DNA of 64,000 bases from Candidatus Pantoea bituminis (GCF_018842675.1 NZ_JAGTWO010000004.1:124001-188000); one strand, 5' to 3'; shown: positions 27,829 to 37,612, numbered from the stretch's first letter. The notes: generated by a model from the sequence alone, not told the origin. Numbers and translations are program-made.

Positions 27829-27949
27829 CCCCCCACCTCAGTCCTCCCCCATACATGGGGGAGGAAGACGCTGCAATATGCTCGCTCTGAAATTGCATAT
27901 GGCAGCGTCTCCTTCCCCTGCTTTGCGGGGAAGGCCGGGATGGGGGACA
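27829..27949 (+). repeat. Cloverleaf repeat, array copy 4
   Basis: Same arms as the other copies; its central loop shares the AATATGCTCGCTCTGAAATT sequence with copy 3 without the extension. The right hairpin is GGGGAAGG with one G fewer than copies 1 and 3. It is preceded by a partial spacer module at 27794-27828. Confidence 0.87.
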
Positions 27950-28008
27950 GCGCGCACCATCAAAAAACGCTTCGATCCACTTCACTCTGCTTAAATCCTG
28001 AAATCCCG

Positions 28009-28026
28009 CTGTAACCTCTCTGTCAT
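28009..28026 (+). promoter_or_regulatory. PHO box upstream of ugpB
   Basis: CTGTAAC-CTCT-CTGTCAT matches the consensus of two CTGTCAT-like heptamers 11 bases apart and should bind phospho-PhoB. A second degenerate pair (CCGTCAT at 28042, GTGTCAT at 28055) follows. It lies about 100 bases upstream of the ugpB start, so phosphate starvation induction is expected as in E. coli. Confidence 0.85.
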
Positions 28027-28122
28027 TAAGCCGTTATTTATCCGTCATTTTCCCGTGTCATGTTACGTCGCGAACAAAAAAATGCGCGATCTTGCGCGTA
28101 CTTACCTGCACAGGAAAACAAT

Positions 28123-29438
28123 ATGTCCGTGTTTACTTTTCGTCGTAGCCTGATGAGTGCGGTGCTGGGCCTGACGCTCAGCGGCAATGCGCTCGCCGCC
28201 ACTGAAATTCCTTTCTGGCACTCAATGGAGGGCGAGTTGGGCAAAGAAGTTGACTCTTTGGCGCAGCGTTTTAACCAGGCGCACCCCGATTACAAAATTG
28301 TTCCGACCTACAAAGGTAACTACGAGCAGAGCCTGGCCGCTGGCATTGCGGCGGTGCGTACCGGCAAAGCGCCGGCGATTTTGCAGGTTTATGAAGTCGG
28401 CACTGCCACCATGATGGCATCGAAAGCCATTGTGCCCGTGCATCAGCTCTTCCAGGATGCAGGCATCGCGTTTGATGAAAAACAGTTCGTTCCTACCGTT
28501 TCCGGCTATTACAGTGACTCAAGCGGCCATCTGATCTCACAACCGTTTAACAGCTCTACGCCGGTGCTTTACTACAACAAAGACGCGTTTAAAAAAGCGG
28601 GTTTGAATCCCGATCAACCGCCAAAAACCTGGCAAGAACTGGCGAAAAGCGCCGATGCGCTGCGTAAAGCGGGCATGAGCTGTGGCTACGCCAGCGGTTG
28701 GCAGGGCTGGATCCAAATTGAAAACTTCAGCGCCTGGCACGCGTTGCCGGTTGCAACCAAAAACAACGGTTTCGATGGCACTGACACGGTACTGGAGTTC
28801 AACAAACCGGTTCAGGTTCGTCATATCCAGATGCTGGAAGAGATGAACAAAAAGGTGACTTCACCTACTTTGGTCGTAAAGACGAATCCACCGCCAAGTT
28901 TTATAACGGCGATTGCGCTATCACCACCGCTTCTTCCGGCTCGCTGGCCGACATCCGCCATTATGCGAAATTCAATTTCGGCGTAGGCATGATGCCGTAT
29001 GACGAAACGGTCGCGAACGCGCCGCAAAATGCCATCATCGGCGGGGCGAGTTTGTGGGTGATGAAGGGCAAAGATGCAGGCACTTATAAAGGCGTTGCGG
29101 AATTCATGCAGTTCCTCGCGCAGCCAGAAATTGCAGCCGAATGGCATCAGAAAACCGGTTATCTGCCTATTACCACCGCGGCTTATACACTGAGCAAGCA
29201 GCAGGGTTTTTATGACAAAAATCCAGGTGCCGATATCGCCACACGTCAGATGCTGAACAAACCGCCATTGCCGTTTACCCAAGGTATGCGTCTGGGCAAC
29301 ATGCCGCAGATCCGTACCGTGATTGACGAGGAGCTGGAAGGCGTCTGGACCGGCAAGCAGTCACCACAAAACGCGCTGGATAACGCCGTGAAACGTGGCA
29401 ACGATCTGCTGCGTCGCTTCGAACAGCAAGTTAAGTAA
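28123..29438 (+). CDS. ugpB: Periplasmic glycerol-3-phosphate binding protein, frameshifted once as sequenced
   Basis: UgpB delivers sn-glycerol-3-phosphate and glycerophosphodiesters to UgpAEC. Signal peptide [20 protein letters not shown] with cleavage after ALA; mature start [19 protein letters not shown] precedes the ATG. An A run at 28849-28853 is one base short: [16 protein letters not shown] is expected but the frame exits after NKK. With the base restored the protein has 438 residues, identical in length to E. coli UgpB, so the gene is probably intact. Confidence 0.94.
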
Positions 29439-29447
29439 TTGCCCTTC

Positions 29448-29469
29448 AGGGCCAGCTTATCCTGGCCCT
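29448..29469 (+). terminator. Intercistronic hairpin ugpB-ugpA
   Basis: AGGGCCAG / CTGGCCCT forms an 8-bp GC-rich stem 10 bases after the ugpB stop, followed by TTGTT. It probably protects or partially terminates ugpB mRNA, keeping binding protein in excess over the permease. Confidence 0.65.
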
Positions 29470-29494
29470 TGTTCTCCTTTACGCAGAGCACGCT

Positions 29495-30382
29495 ATGTCT
29501 TCATCTCGTCCGGTATTTCGCACCAGCGCGTTGCCCTATCTTCTGGTGCTGCCGCAATTGCTGATTACGGCTATTTTCTTTCTCTGGCCTGCCGGAGAAG
29601 CGCTGTGGTATTCGCTACAAAACCTCGATCCTTTTGGCCTCTCCAGCACTTTTGTCGGTTTAGATAATTTCAAGCGCCTGTTCGCTGATGCGTATTACCT
29701 GGCGTCGTTTTGGACCACGATAAAATTCAGTGGATTGGTCACGGTGTGCGGCATGACCTTTTCGCTGCTGCTGGCGGCGCTGGTGGATTACGTCATTCGC
29801 CTGCGCAAGCTCTATCAAATGCTGCTGCTGCTGCCCTATGCCGTCGCGCCGGTTGTCGCAGCGGTATTGTGGATGTTCCTGTTTAATCCTGGGCTTGGCC
29901 TGTTCAGCTACCTGCTGAACCATGTCGGTTATAACTGGAACTACGCGCAAAACAGCGGACAGGCGATGTTCCTGATTGTGCTGGCCTCTATCTGGCAGCA
30001 GATGAGCTATAACTTCCTGTTTTTCTTCGCTGCACTGCAATCTATCCCTAAGTCGCTGGTGGAAGCGGCGGCAATCGATGGCGCAGGTCCGGTGCGCCGC
30101 TTCTTTAATTTATCGCTGCCGCTGATAACACCAGTGAGTTTCTTCCTGCTGGTCGTGAATCTGATTTACGCCTTCTTCGATACCTTCCCGGTGATCGATG
30201 CCGCCACCGGCGGCGGTCCGGTTCAGGCCACTACCACGCTGATCTACAAAATTTATCGCGAAGGATTTACCGGCCTGGATCTGTCGTCCTCGGCGGCGCA
30301 ATCCGTGGTGCTGATGCTGCTGGTGATTGGCTTAACGGTGATTCAGTTCCGCTTTGTGGAGCGTAAGGTGCAATACCAATGA
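29495..30382 (+). CDS. ugpA: Glycerol-3-phosphate ABC transporter permease UgpA
   Basis: UgpA is a MalF-type inner-membrane permease of the Ugp importer: 295 residues, six predicted membrane segments, and the EAA loop [20 protein letters not shown] contacting UgpC. The N-terminus ([20 protein letters not shown]) is typical. It overlaps ugpE by ATGA. Confidence 0.96.
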   Translation: MSSSRPVFRTSALPYLLVLPQLLITAIFFLWPAGEALWYSLQNLDPFGLSSTFVGLDNFKRLFADAYYLASFWTTIKFSGLVTVCGMTFSLLLAALVDYVIRLRKLYQMLLLLPYAVAPVVAAVLWMFLFNPGLGLFSYLLNHVGYNWNYAQNSGQAMFLIVLASIWQQMSYNFLFFFAALQSIPKSLVEAAAIDGAGPVRRFFNLSLPLITPVSFFLLVVNLIYAFFDTFPVIDAATGGGPVQATTTLIYKIYREGFTGLDLSSSAAQSVVLMLLVIGLTVIQFRFVERKVQYQ

Positions 30383-31224
30383 TTGAAAATCGACGCGGGC
30401 TGGATATCTTTAGCCACATCGTTTTGGTGCTTGGCGTGCTGACCATTCTGTTTCCGCTGTATGTCGCTTTCGTGGCCGCCACGCTGGATAACGAAGCAGT
30501 TTATCAGGTGCCAATGACGCTGATTCCCGGCACGCATTTATGGGAGAACGTCTCGCGCATCTGGACACAGGGCGTCAACGGTAACGGTCCGGCTTTTGGC
30601 ATGATGTTGCTCAACAGCATGATCATGGCGCTCGGCATCACCTTCGGCAAAATCGTGGTGTCGATTCTCTCCGCTTTTGCGCTGGTGTGGTTTCGCTTTC
30701 CGCTGCGCACGCTGTTCTTCTGGCTGATTTTCATCACCCTGATGTTGCCGGTTGAAGTGCGTATTTTCCCCACTGTGCAGGTGATCGCGGATCTGAACAT
30801 GCTCGACAGCTACAGCGGTTTAACGCTGCCGCTGATGGCATCTGCTACCGCGACATTCCTGTTTCGCCAGTTTTTTATGTCATTACCCGATGAGCTGGTT
30901 GAAGCGGCACGCATTGATGGCGCCAGCCCGATGCGCTTTTTCTGGGACATCGTACTGCCGCTCTCCAAAACCAATCTGGCAGCGCTGTTCGTCATCACCT
31001 TTATCTACGGCTGGAACCAATATCTTTGGCCGTTGCTGGTGATCAACGACGCCAGCCTGGGAACAGCAGTAGCCGGGATAAAAAGCATGATCTCCAGCAG
31101 CGGTTCGCCCACGCAGTGGAACGAAGTCATGGCAGCAATGTTATTAACCCTGATCCCACCGGTGGTGGTGGTATTCGTCATGCAGCGCGCCTTTGTGCGT
31201 GGCCTGGTTGAGAGTGAGAAATAA
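30379..31224 (+). CDS. ugpE: Glycerol-3-phosphate ABC transporter permease UgpE
   Basis: UgpE is the MalG-type permease partner: 281 residues, six membrane segments, EAA loop [20 protein letters not shown]. It is coupled to ugpA by a four-base overlap and followed by ugpC after three bases. Confidence 0.96.
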   Translation: MIENRRGLDIFSHIVLVLGVLTILFPLYVAFVAATLDNEAVYQVPMTLIPGTHLWENVSRIWTQGVNGNGPAFGMMLLNSMIMALGITFGKIVVSILSAFALVWFRFPLRTLFFWLIFITLMLPVEVRIFPTVQVIADLNMLDSYSGLTLPLMASATATFLFRQFFMSLPDELVEAARIDGASPMRFFWDIVLPLSKTNLAALFVITFIYGWNQYLWPLLVINDASLGTAVAGIKSMISSSGSPTQWNEVMAAMLLTLIPPVVVVFVMQRAFVRGLVESEK

Positions 31225-31227
31225 GAG

Positions 31228-32301
31228 ATGGCAGGTGTAACGCTTCAGGCGGTGACAAAATCCTACGATGGAAAAAATCAGGTCATTCAACCGCTGAATG
31301 TCACGGTGAATGAGGGCGAATTTATGGTAATGGTGGGGCCGTCCGGCTGCGGCAAATCAACCCTGCTGCGCATGGTCGCTGGGCTGGAGCGCGTCAGCTC
31401 AGGCGATATTTATATCGATGGCAAACGTGTCACCCACGAAGAACCGAAAGATCGCGGCATCGCGATGGTGTTTCAGAATTACGCGCTCTATCCGCACATG
31501 TCGGTAGAAGAGAACATGGCGTATGGCTTAAAGATTCGCGGTATGGGCAAAGAGCAGATCCGTCAGCGCGTACTGGATGCCGCACGCAGTCTTGAGCTGG
31601 ATCCGCTTTTAAGCCGTCGTCCGCGTGAGCTTTCTGGTGGGCAGCGTCAGCGCGTTGCGATGGGCCGGGCGATTGTGCGCGAACCGGCGGTATTTTTGTT
31701 TGATGAACCGCTGTCCAATTTAGATGCGCGGCTGCGTGTGCAGATGCGGTTGGAACTGCAACAGTTGCATCGCCGCCTGAAAACCACCAGCCTGTATGTC
31801 ACGCACGATCAAGTGGAAGCGATGACGCTGGCGCAAAGAGTAATGGTGATGAACAAAGGCATTGTCGAGCAGATCGGCACGCCGGTTGATGTCTATGAAC
31901 GGCCTGCCAGCCAATTCGTTGCCGCGTTTATCGGTTCGCCGGCCATGAATCTGCTGAAAGGAGACATCAACAGCGACGGCACGCGTTTCACCCTTAATGC
32001 CTCCTGCGCGCTGCCGCTTGGCATAAATAAAGCGAAATGGGCAAACCGGCCAATGGTACTCGGCATTCGCCCGGAACACATTCAGATCAGCAGCCGCGAG
32101 CAGGCAGGCATTCCGATGGTGGTCGAAACGCTGGAGATGCTGGGCGCGGACAACCTGGTACATGGGCGTATTGGCGAGTCACGTTTAGTGGTGCGCTTGC
32201 CCTACAGCGAACGTCCCAAGGTGGGCAGCACGCTGTGGCTGCATCTGCCAGCAGATGCGTTACACTTCTTCGATTCAACCCATGGAAAGCGTCTGGAATG
32301 A
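31228..32301 (+). CDS. ugpC: Glycerol-3-phosphate ABC transporter ATPase UgpC
   Basis: UgpC is a MalK-type ATPase with an N-terminal nucleotide-binding domain (Walker [10 protein letters not shown] about residue 37, signature [14 protein letters not shown], Walker [11 protein letters not shown]) and a C-terminal OB-fold/TOBE regulatory domain (from about 240), known in E. coli to bind the regulator PhoU/intracellular phosphate signal. 357 residues. Its stop overlaps an ATG that is the likely ugpQ start. Confidence 0.96.
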   Translation: MAGVTLQAVTKSYDGKNQVIQPLNVTVNEGEFMVMVGPSGCGKSTLLRMVAGLERVSSGDIYIDGKRVTHEEPKDRGIAMVFQNYALYPHMSVEENMAYGLKIRGMGKEQIRQRVLDAARSLELDPLLSRRPRELSGGQRQRVAMGRAIVREPAVFLFDEPLSNLDARLRVQMRLELQQLHRRLKTTSLYVTHDQVEAMTLAQRVMVMNKGIVEQIGTPVDVYERPASQFVAAFIGSPAMNLLKGDINSDGTRFTLNASCALPLGINKAKWANRPMVLGIRPEHIQISSREQAGIPMVVETLEMLGADNLVHGRIGESRLVVRLPYSERPKVGSTLWLHLPADALHFFDSTHGKRLE

Positions 32302-33040
32302 GTCAAAAAACTGGCCTTACCCGCACATCGTCGCGCATCGCGGTGGCGGTAAACTGGCACCGGAAAACACCTTAGCGGCGATTGATATCGGTGCGAAATA
32401 TGGTCATTTGATGATTGAGTTCGATGCCAAACTGTCGAACGATGCGCAAATTTTTCTGCTGCACGACGACACGCTTGATCGAACCAGTAACGGTTGGGGC
32501 ATCGCCGGAGAGTTGTCCTGGGACAAGCTGGCGAAACTCGATGCGGGCAGCTGGTTTAGCCGCGACTTTAACGGTGAACCGCTGGCGCTGTTGGCCGACG
32601 TCGCCGCGCGCTGCCGTCAGCATCAGATGATGGCGAATATCGAAATCAAACCTACAACTAACAGCGAAGTTGAAACCGGTCGCGCTATCGCACAGGCTGC
32701 GGCGCAACTGTGGCAAGGTCAAACCGCACCGTTACTTTCTTCTTTCTCTTATGAAGCGCTGGAAGCCGCCATGCAGGTTGAACCTGAGCTGCCGCGCGGA
32801 TTGTTGTTGCACAGTTGGGATAAACAGTGGCAGGAGAAGACCACCGCGCTGGATTGCGTGTCGATACACCTTAATCACAAGGTGTTGAGTGCAGCTCGCG
32901 TTGCTGAACTCAAAGCAGCAGGCTTACGCATTTTGGCTTATACCGTAAATAACCCAGAGCGGGCGCGGGCGTTGCTGAAGTGGGGCGTCGATGCCATCTG
33001 TACCGATCGCATCGACATCATTGGCCCCGATTTTACTTAG
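32298..33040 (+). CDS. ugpQ: Glycerophosphodiester phosphodiesterase, frameshifted at its start as sequenced
   Basis: UgpQ hydrolyses cytoplasmic glycerophosphodiesters to glycerol-3-phosphate and an alcohol. The catalytic core is visible: [13 protein letters not shown], the metal-binding IEFDAKLS and LLHDD, and NIEIKPT. The uninterrupted frame begins at 32282 ([15 protein letters not shown]), but the ATG at 32298, in an ATGA overlap with ugpC, would read [18 protein letters not shown] if the A run 32305-32310 is one base short. This mirrors E. coli MSNWPYP and is preferred. It ends overlapping convergent yhhA. Confidence 0.92.
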
Positions 33041-33315
33041 TTCTGATTCTGCTGCTGGCCCGGCTGCGTTCTAATCACACGCTGCTGGGCACTGTCACGC
33101 TGTTCCTGCATTTTGCGCTGCACGTCCTGATTTTGCCGCTGCTGCTCCTGCTGCAACTTCATTTTTTGCTGTTGCTGCTGGTTCTGCATCTGCGACTGCA
33201 TCCGCTGCTGGCTCGGATTGTAGCCCGGTTTGTTCGGATCATTAGTGCTGTTCAGCGTGTTCGCCATGCTGGTTAACGGCAAGAGCGCCGCAAAAACAAT
33301 TAGCCATCTCTTCAT
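33037..33315 (-). CDS. yhhA: DUF2756 family periplasmic protein YhhA
   Basis: This 92-residue protein has a signal peptide [18 protein letters not shown] and a mature part extremely rich in Gln ([18 protein letters not shown]), likely helical. Function is unknown. It stands between ugpQ and ggt as in E. coli; its stop codon overlaps that of convergent ugpQ by three bases and no terminator separates them. Confidence 0.85.
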   Translation of the reverse strand: MKRWLIVFAALLPLTSMANTLNSTNDPNKPGYNPSQQRMQSQMQNQQQQQKMKLQQEQQRQNQDVQRKMQEQRDSAQQRVIRTQPGQQQNQN

Positions 33316-33516
33316 AAAAAACCCTCCGTAAGCGCGATCGCTGCTGTGTGCAATAGGCTGAAATCAACCTTTAGATTGCCTCTTCTAGTTTATTAGATAT
33401 CACAAACTCCACATTTAAGAGTGTGCCGAATTTGACTTAACCCTCAATAATTTGCTGTATTTGTAATCACTTGAAGAAATGATAAAAAAATGTAAATAAC
33501 AGAGGATGGTGGCAGG

Positions 33517-35267
33517 ATGAAAATTCAAGGCAAGGTGCGCCAGCTCGGCTGGTCGTTGTTAATGAGTTTTGTGGTGATGAGTGGGGCCAGCGCAGCCCCT
33601 GGTTCGACGCCACCGGTTTCGTATGGCGTCGACAGTGACACCTTTCACCCGGTAAAAGCGCAGCACGGCATGGTGGCCTCAGTAGATGCGATGGCGACAA
33701 ACGTCGGCGTTGATATTCTGCGTCAGGGCGGCAATGCCGTTGATGCGGCCGTTGCCGTGGGATTCGCCTTAGCCGTGACGCATCCGCAGGCGGGTAACCT
33801 GGGGGCGGAGGTTTTATGCTGCTGCGCACTGCATCAGGCCGCACCACTGCCATCGATTTTCGTGAAATGGCGCCGGGCCACGCTTCACGCGATATGTTCC
33901 TCGACAAGCAAGGCAACGCTGATAGCAAGCTTTCACTGACTTCTCATCTCGCGTCTGGTACGCCAGGCACCGTGGCCGGTTTTGCCTTAGCTGCGCAAAA
34001 ATATGGCACATTGCCACTGAGCACCTTGCTGGCACCGGCCATTAAACTGGCGCGCGACGGCATTGTGGTTAACGATGCGCTGGCTGATGATCTGAAAACC
34101 TACGGCAAAGAAGTCTTGATCACCCACGCCAACAGCAAAGCTATTTTCTACAAGCCGGACGGTACGCCGTGGCAGAAGGGCGATCGTCTGGTGCAGAAGA
34201 ATCTGGCGCGTAGCTTAACGTTAATTGCGCAGCAGGGACCGGATGCATTTTACAAAGGCAATATTGCCGACGAAATCGCCGGAGAAATGGCGCAGCACGG
34301 TGGTCTGATCAACAAAGCGGATTTAGCGGCTTACCGCGCGGTTGAGCGCAAGCCCGTTAGTGGCACCTATCGCGGTTATGAGGTCTTTTCGATGCCGCCT
34401 CCTTCTTCCGGTGGCATTCACATCGTTCAAATCCTCAATATTTTGGAAAACTTTGATTTAGCGAAGATGGGCTTTGGCAGCGCCGATGCGATGCAGGTAA
34501 TGGCTGAAGCGGAGAAATACGCTTACGCTGACCGCTCTGAATATCTTGGCGACCCAGATTTCGTCAGAGTTCCTTGGCAGGCATTGACCAGCAAAGCCTA
34601 TGCGAAGTCGCTGGCGCAGCAGATTGATGTGGCAAAAGCGCGTCCTTCCAGTGAGATCAAACCCGGCAAACTCGCGCCTTATGAAAGCAATCAGACCACC
34701 CATTTCTCGGTGGTGGACAAGAACGGCAACGCGGTCGCAGTAACCTACACGCTCAACACCTATTTCGGCAGCGGCATCGTGGCGGGCAACAGCGGCATCC
34801 TGATGAACAACGAAATGGATGATTTCTCTGCCAAACCCGGTACGCCAAACGTTTACGGATTGGTTGGCGGAGAAGCGAATGCTGTACAACCGGCAAAACG
34901 TCCGCTCTCGTCGATGTCTCCGACCATTGTGGCGAAAGAGGGTAAAACCTGGCTGGTTACTGGTAGTCCAGGCGGTAGTCGAATCATCACAACTGTGCTG
35001 CAAATGGTGGTTAACAGTATCGATTTTGGCATGAATGTGGCAGAAGCGACTAACGCGCCGCGCTTCCATCATCAATGGTTGCCGGATCAGCTACGCGTTG
35101 AAAAAGGCTTTAGCCCGGATACGCTGCGCCTGCTGGAGAATAAAGGTCAGCACGTAAAAGTTCTGCCCGCTATGGGCAGCACCCAGAGCATTATGATTGG
35201 GCCAGATGGCACATTATATGGCGCATCCGATCCGCGCAGCGTGGACGATCTCAGCGCAGGTTATTAA
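33517..35267 (+). CDS. ggt: Gamma-glutamyltranspeptidase precursor, frameshifted once as sequenced
   Basis: Ggt is a periplasmic N-terminal-nucleophile hydrolase that transfers or hydrolyses the gamma-glutamyl group of glutathione. Signal peptide to about residue 27 (VVMSGASA), conserved HGMVASVDAMATNVGVDILR, self-cleavage and catalytic Thr in ESNQ-TTHFS (about residue 394), and the GSPGGSRIITT oxyanion region. A G run at 33801-33805 is one base short (AGNLGGGGFMLLRT expected). Restored length is 583 residues against 580 in E. coli. Confidence 0.94.
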
Positions 35268-35273
35268 GTCTTT

Positions 35274-35298
35274 AAGGCACCGGTTAGGTGCCTTTTTT
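35274..35298 (+). terminator. Terminator of ggt
   Basis: AAGGCACC-ggtt-AGGTGCCTT with a run of T residues forms a strong rho-independent terminator 7 bases after the ggt stop. Confidence 0.9.
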
Positions 35299-35375
35299 AT
35301 GGGGAATAACAGAAAGGTTTTCGTTTGGATTCGAATAATCCCTTTTAACATCAAGGGTTTTTTGAATTAATTAAA

Positions 35376-35390
35376 TGAAAATTATTCTCA
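35376..35390 (+). promoter_or_regulatory. Upstream Fur box of ryhB
   Basis: TGAAAATTATTCTCA is a TGAGAAT-type dyad around a central base, matching the Fur consensus. It lies about 25 bases upstream of the -35 of ryhB and may give cooperative repression. Confidence 0.6.
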
Positions 35391-35397
35391 AAAACAC

Positions 35398-35428
35398 TTT
35401 ACAGACGCGAATGATAATGATTATTATT
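35398..35428 (+). promoter_or_regulatory. ryhB promoter with overlapping Fur box
   Basis: TTTACA at 35398-35403 and TATTAT at 35422-35427 are spaced 18 bases apart. The 19-mer at 35410-35428 (AATGATAATGATTATTATT) is close to the Fur consensus and covers the -10, so iron-loaded Fur should block transcription. Confidence 0.85.
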
Positions 35429-35433
35429 GCCAT

Positions 35434-35527
35434 GCGTTCTCGGGACTCCAACGACGTCCTTAGAAAGCACGACATTGCTCACATTGCTTCCAGTATTATT
35501 TAGCCAGCCCGGGTGCTGGCTTTTTTT
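35434..35527 (+). ncRNA. ryhB: Iron-responsive small RNA RyhB
   Basis: RyhB is the Hfq-dependent small RNA made under iron limitation that represses mRNAs of iron-using proteins (for example sodB and sdh). The central core at 35463-35498, beginning GAAAGCACGACATTGCTCAC and ending CTTCCAGTATTA, is identical or almost identical to the E. coli seed region. It ends in the terminator AGCCAGC / GCTGGCT plus seven T. The 5' third differs from E. coli, as is common. Predicted length is about 94 nt. The 5' end is set by analogy to the E. coli promoter. Confidence 0.93.
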
Positions 35528-35710
35528 ACTGCGTATAAGCGGTTTCTGACCTTCGTTCCCACCCGCCAGCCCCAATGACGGTATCGTACAAAAAGCGCGT
35601 CTACGGGACGCCATCTTCATCATTTTTTTTGAACAGAGGAATGAAGTTTTTCAGCTATCAATCTTTTCCCCTCAGGCACAGACTACATAAAACATTGAGG
35701 AGATTTGAAC
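35528..35710. other. Gap between ryhB and yhhW
   Basis: This 183-base stretch shows no gene or clear element. In E. coli yhhX separates ryhB from yhhW; no trace of a YhhX-like reading frame remains here. Confidence 0.5.
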
Positions 35711-36406
35711 ATGATCTATTTACGTAAAGCTGAAGAACGCGGCCATGCCAATCACGGTTGGCTGGATAGCTGGCACACTTTCTCCTTTGCCGACTATTAC
35801 GATGCCAACTTTATGGGCTTCTCGGCGCTGCGCGTGATCAACGAAGATGTGATCGATGGAGGGCAGGGTTTTGGCACTCATCCGCACAGAGACATGGAAA
35901 TTCTGACTTATGTGTTGTCCGGCACCGTTGAGCACCAAGACAGCATGGGCAATAAAGAGCAGATTCCCACTGGTGAATTCCAGATCATGAGCGCCGGTAC
36001 CGGTGTGCGTCATTCGGAATACAACGCCAGCAAAACGGATGCGCTGCACCTGTATCAGATCTGGATTATCCCTGAGCGCACCGGCATTGAACCGCGCTAC
36101 GATCAGCGCCGGTTCCCGGATATAAAAGGTCGCCAATTTGTCCTGACACCGGATGCGCGTGACGGCTCGTTGAAGGTTTATCAGGATATGACGCTATCGC
36201 GTTGGCTGTTTGCCGCCGGGGATAGCGACAGCGTGGAGATTGAAGCGGGTCGCCGCGTCTGGATCCAAGTGGTGAAGGGCGATGTAAAGGTCAATGGTCA
36301 GCCCGCTGGAACCAGCGATGCGTTTGCTATTTGGGATGAAAATACACTGACAATTGAAGCGGACAGCGCTGCCGAAGTGCTGCTGTTTGATCTGCCGCCA
36401 GTCTAA
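35711..36406 (+). CDS. yhhW: Pirin-family protein YhhW (quercetin 2,3-dioxygenase activity in E. coli)
   Basis: This bicupin protein has 231 residues, the E. coli length. The N-terminal cupin metal ligands are visible in GTHPHRDMEI (two His) and RHSEYNAS (His, Glu). E. coli YhhW cleaves quercetin in vitro, but its physiological role is unknown. The ATG at 35711 is preferred over a TTG two codons upstream because of GAGGAG at correct spacing. It is next to gntR as in E. coli. Confidence 0.93.
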   Translation: MIYLRKAEERGHANHGWLDSWHTFSFADYYDANFMGFSALRVINEDVIDGGQGFGTHPHRDMEILTYVLSGTVEHQDSMGNKEQIPTGEFQIMSAGTGVRHSEYNASKTDALHLYQIWIIPERTGIEPRYDQRRFPDIKGRQFVLTPDARDGSLKVYQDMTLSRWLFAAGDSDSVEIEAGRRVWIQVVKGDVKVNGQPAGTSDAFAIWDENTLTIEADSAAEVLLFDLPPV

Positions 36407-36508
36407 AACGTTAAGGGGCGCGCATCGTCGTGCCCCGTTGGCAATTCCATGACAATTTAATGTTAGACTCATCGTAAATTAGCTTTCAGCTGACTCCAGG
36501 CGCTTACG

Positions 36509-37502
36509 ATGAAGAAAAAAGACCGGTATTACAGGACGTTGCCGATCGCGTCGGCATTACTAAAATGACCGTCAGCCGCTACCTGCGCAATCCCCAGCAG
36601 GTCTCCGCTGCGCTGGGCGAGAAGATCGCCGTGGCGCTGGATGAGCTCGGTTATATCCCCAATCGCGCCCCCGATATGCTTTCTAACGCCACCAGTCGCG
36701 CCATCGGCGTGCTGCTGCCTTCGCTGACCAATCAGGTATTTGCCGATGTACTGCGTGGCATCGAAGCCGTTACCGATGAAGCGGGCTACCAGACGCTGGT
36801 GGCGCACTTTGGCTATAACCCGCAAAAGAGGAGTTGCAGCTACGATCGCTGTTGGGCTGGAATATTGATGGGGTGATCCTGACGGAACGCAGCCATACGC
36901 CGGGCACGCTGCGCATGCTTGAAGTGGCGGGGATCCCGGTCATAGAAGTAATGGACAGCGTTACGCCTTGTTTGGATATGGCGGTGGGTTTTGACAATGT
37001 CGAAGCGGCACGTCAGATGACACAGGCTATCCTGAATAAAGGCCATCGACACACCGTCTATTTAGGTGCTCGCCTTGATGAACGTACGTTGCAAAAGCAG
37101 CGTGGCTACGAAAAAGCGATGCAGGAAGCGGGGCTCACGCCGCACAGCGTGATGATGGAAGATGCCTCTTCGTTCAGTGCCGGTGGTGAGTTGTTATGTG
37201 AAGCGCAACGTCTTTACCCTGAAACAGACAGCCTGTTTTGTACCAATGATGACCTGGCGGTTGGTGCGATGTTTGAGTGCCAGCGTCAGGGATTACACGT
37301 GCCGACGCAAATGGCGATTGCTGGATTCCACGGACATGATATTGCGCTAGTGGTGACGCCGCCTTTAGCGACAGTGCTGACGCCACGCGACCGTATGGGA
37401 CGTGAAGCTGCCGCGCTGTTACTGGCGCGTATTGCGGGCGATCACAGTGTAAGCCAGCCGCTGGATGTGGGTTTTGAAATAGCGGAAGGCGGCAGCATCT
37501 GA
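36509..37502 (+). CDS. gntR: Gluconate operon repressor GntR, frameshifted twice as sequenced
   Basis: GntR is a LacI-family repressor of gluconate genes released by gluconate. The helix-turn-helix is VLQDVADRVGITKMTVSRYL at the N-terminus; the periplasmic-binding-protein-like domain follows (IGVLLPSLTNQVFADVLRGI, CTNDDLAVGAMFECQRQG). Two A runs are one base short: 36515-36520 (MKKKRPVLQ expected) and 36824-36827 (NPQKEELQLRSLLGWN expected). With both restored the length is 331 residues, exactly E. coli GntR. Confidence 0.94.
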
Positions 37503-37596
37503 TTCTGTCGAATCTTTGAGTCAGTTCACACTTTTGTGCTTTTCCGGGTAAAAGGGTTGCCAGGCTGTTAAGCGGTCAAGACAATGAGAAATGACA

Positions 37597-37612
37597 TTGT
37601 TATCGGTAACAT
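37597..37612. promoter_or_regulatory. GntR operator upstream of gntK
   Basis: On the - strand the sequence reads ATGTTACCGATAACAA, one base from the E. coli GntR consensus ATGTTACCGATAACAT. It lies 29 bases upstream of the gntK ATG, so repression of gntKU by GntR is expected. Confidence 0.88.

Larger units (their letters stand above)
27201..28008. repeat. Tandem array of four cloverleaf repeats between livF and ugpB
   Basis: Most of this 800-base gap is four head-to-tail copies of an approximately 121-nt palindromic element, spaced 179, 178 and 235 bases apart. They are separated by a second conserved module containing CCTCTCAGGTGCGAGGTCGT. The 58-base spacers at 27358-27415 and 27536-27593 are virtually identical, so units were duplicated as element plus spacer. 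Apparent reading frames here are repeats, not genes. Confidence 0.9.

Noticed and set aside
27201..28008. Possible CRISPR array between livF and ugpB
   Set aside because: The repeats are about 120 nt, palindromic, spaced irregularly (178, 179, 235), with near-identical spacers and no cas genes.
27234..28014. Several short reading frames on both strands with PPTSVLPHTWGRKTL-like products
   Set aside because: They are translations of the repeat in different frames, recur in every copy, and lack ribosome binding sites and homologues.
34458..35075. A 205-residue frame on the - strand opposite ggt
   Set aside because: Antisense shadow of the well-supported ggt coding sequence.
35399..35623. A 74-residue frame on the - strand
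   Set aside because: It is antisense to ryhB and its promoter and has no recognisable homology.
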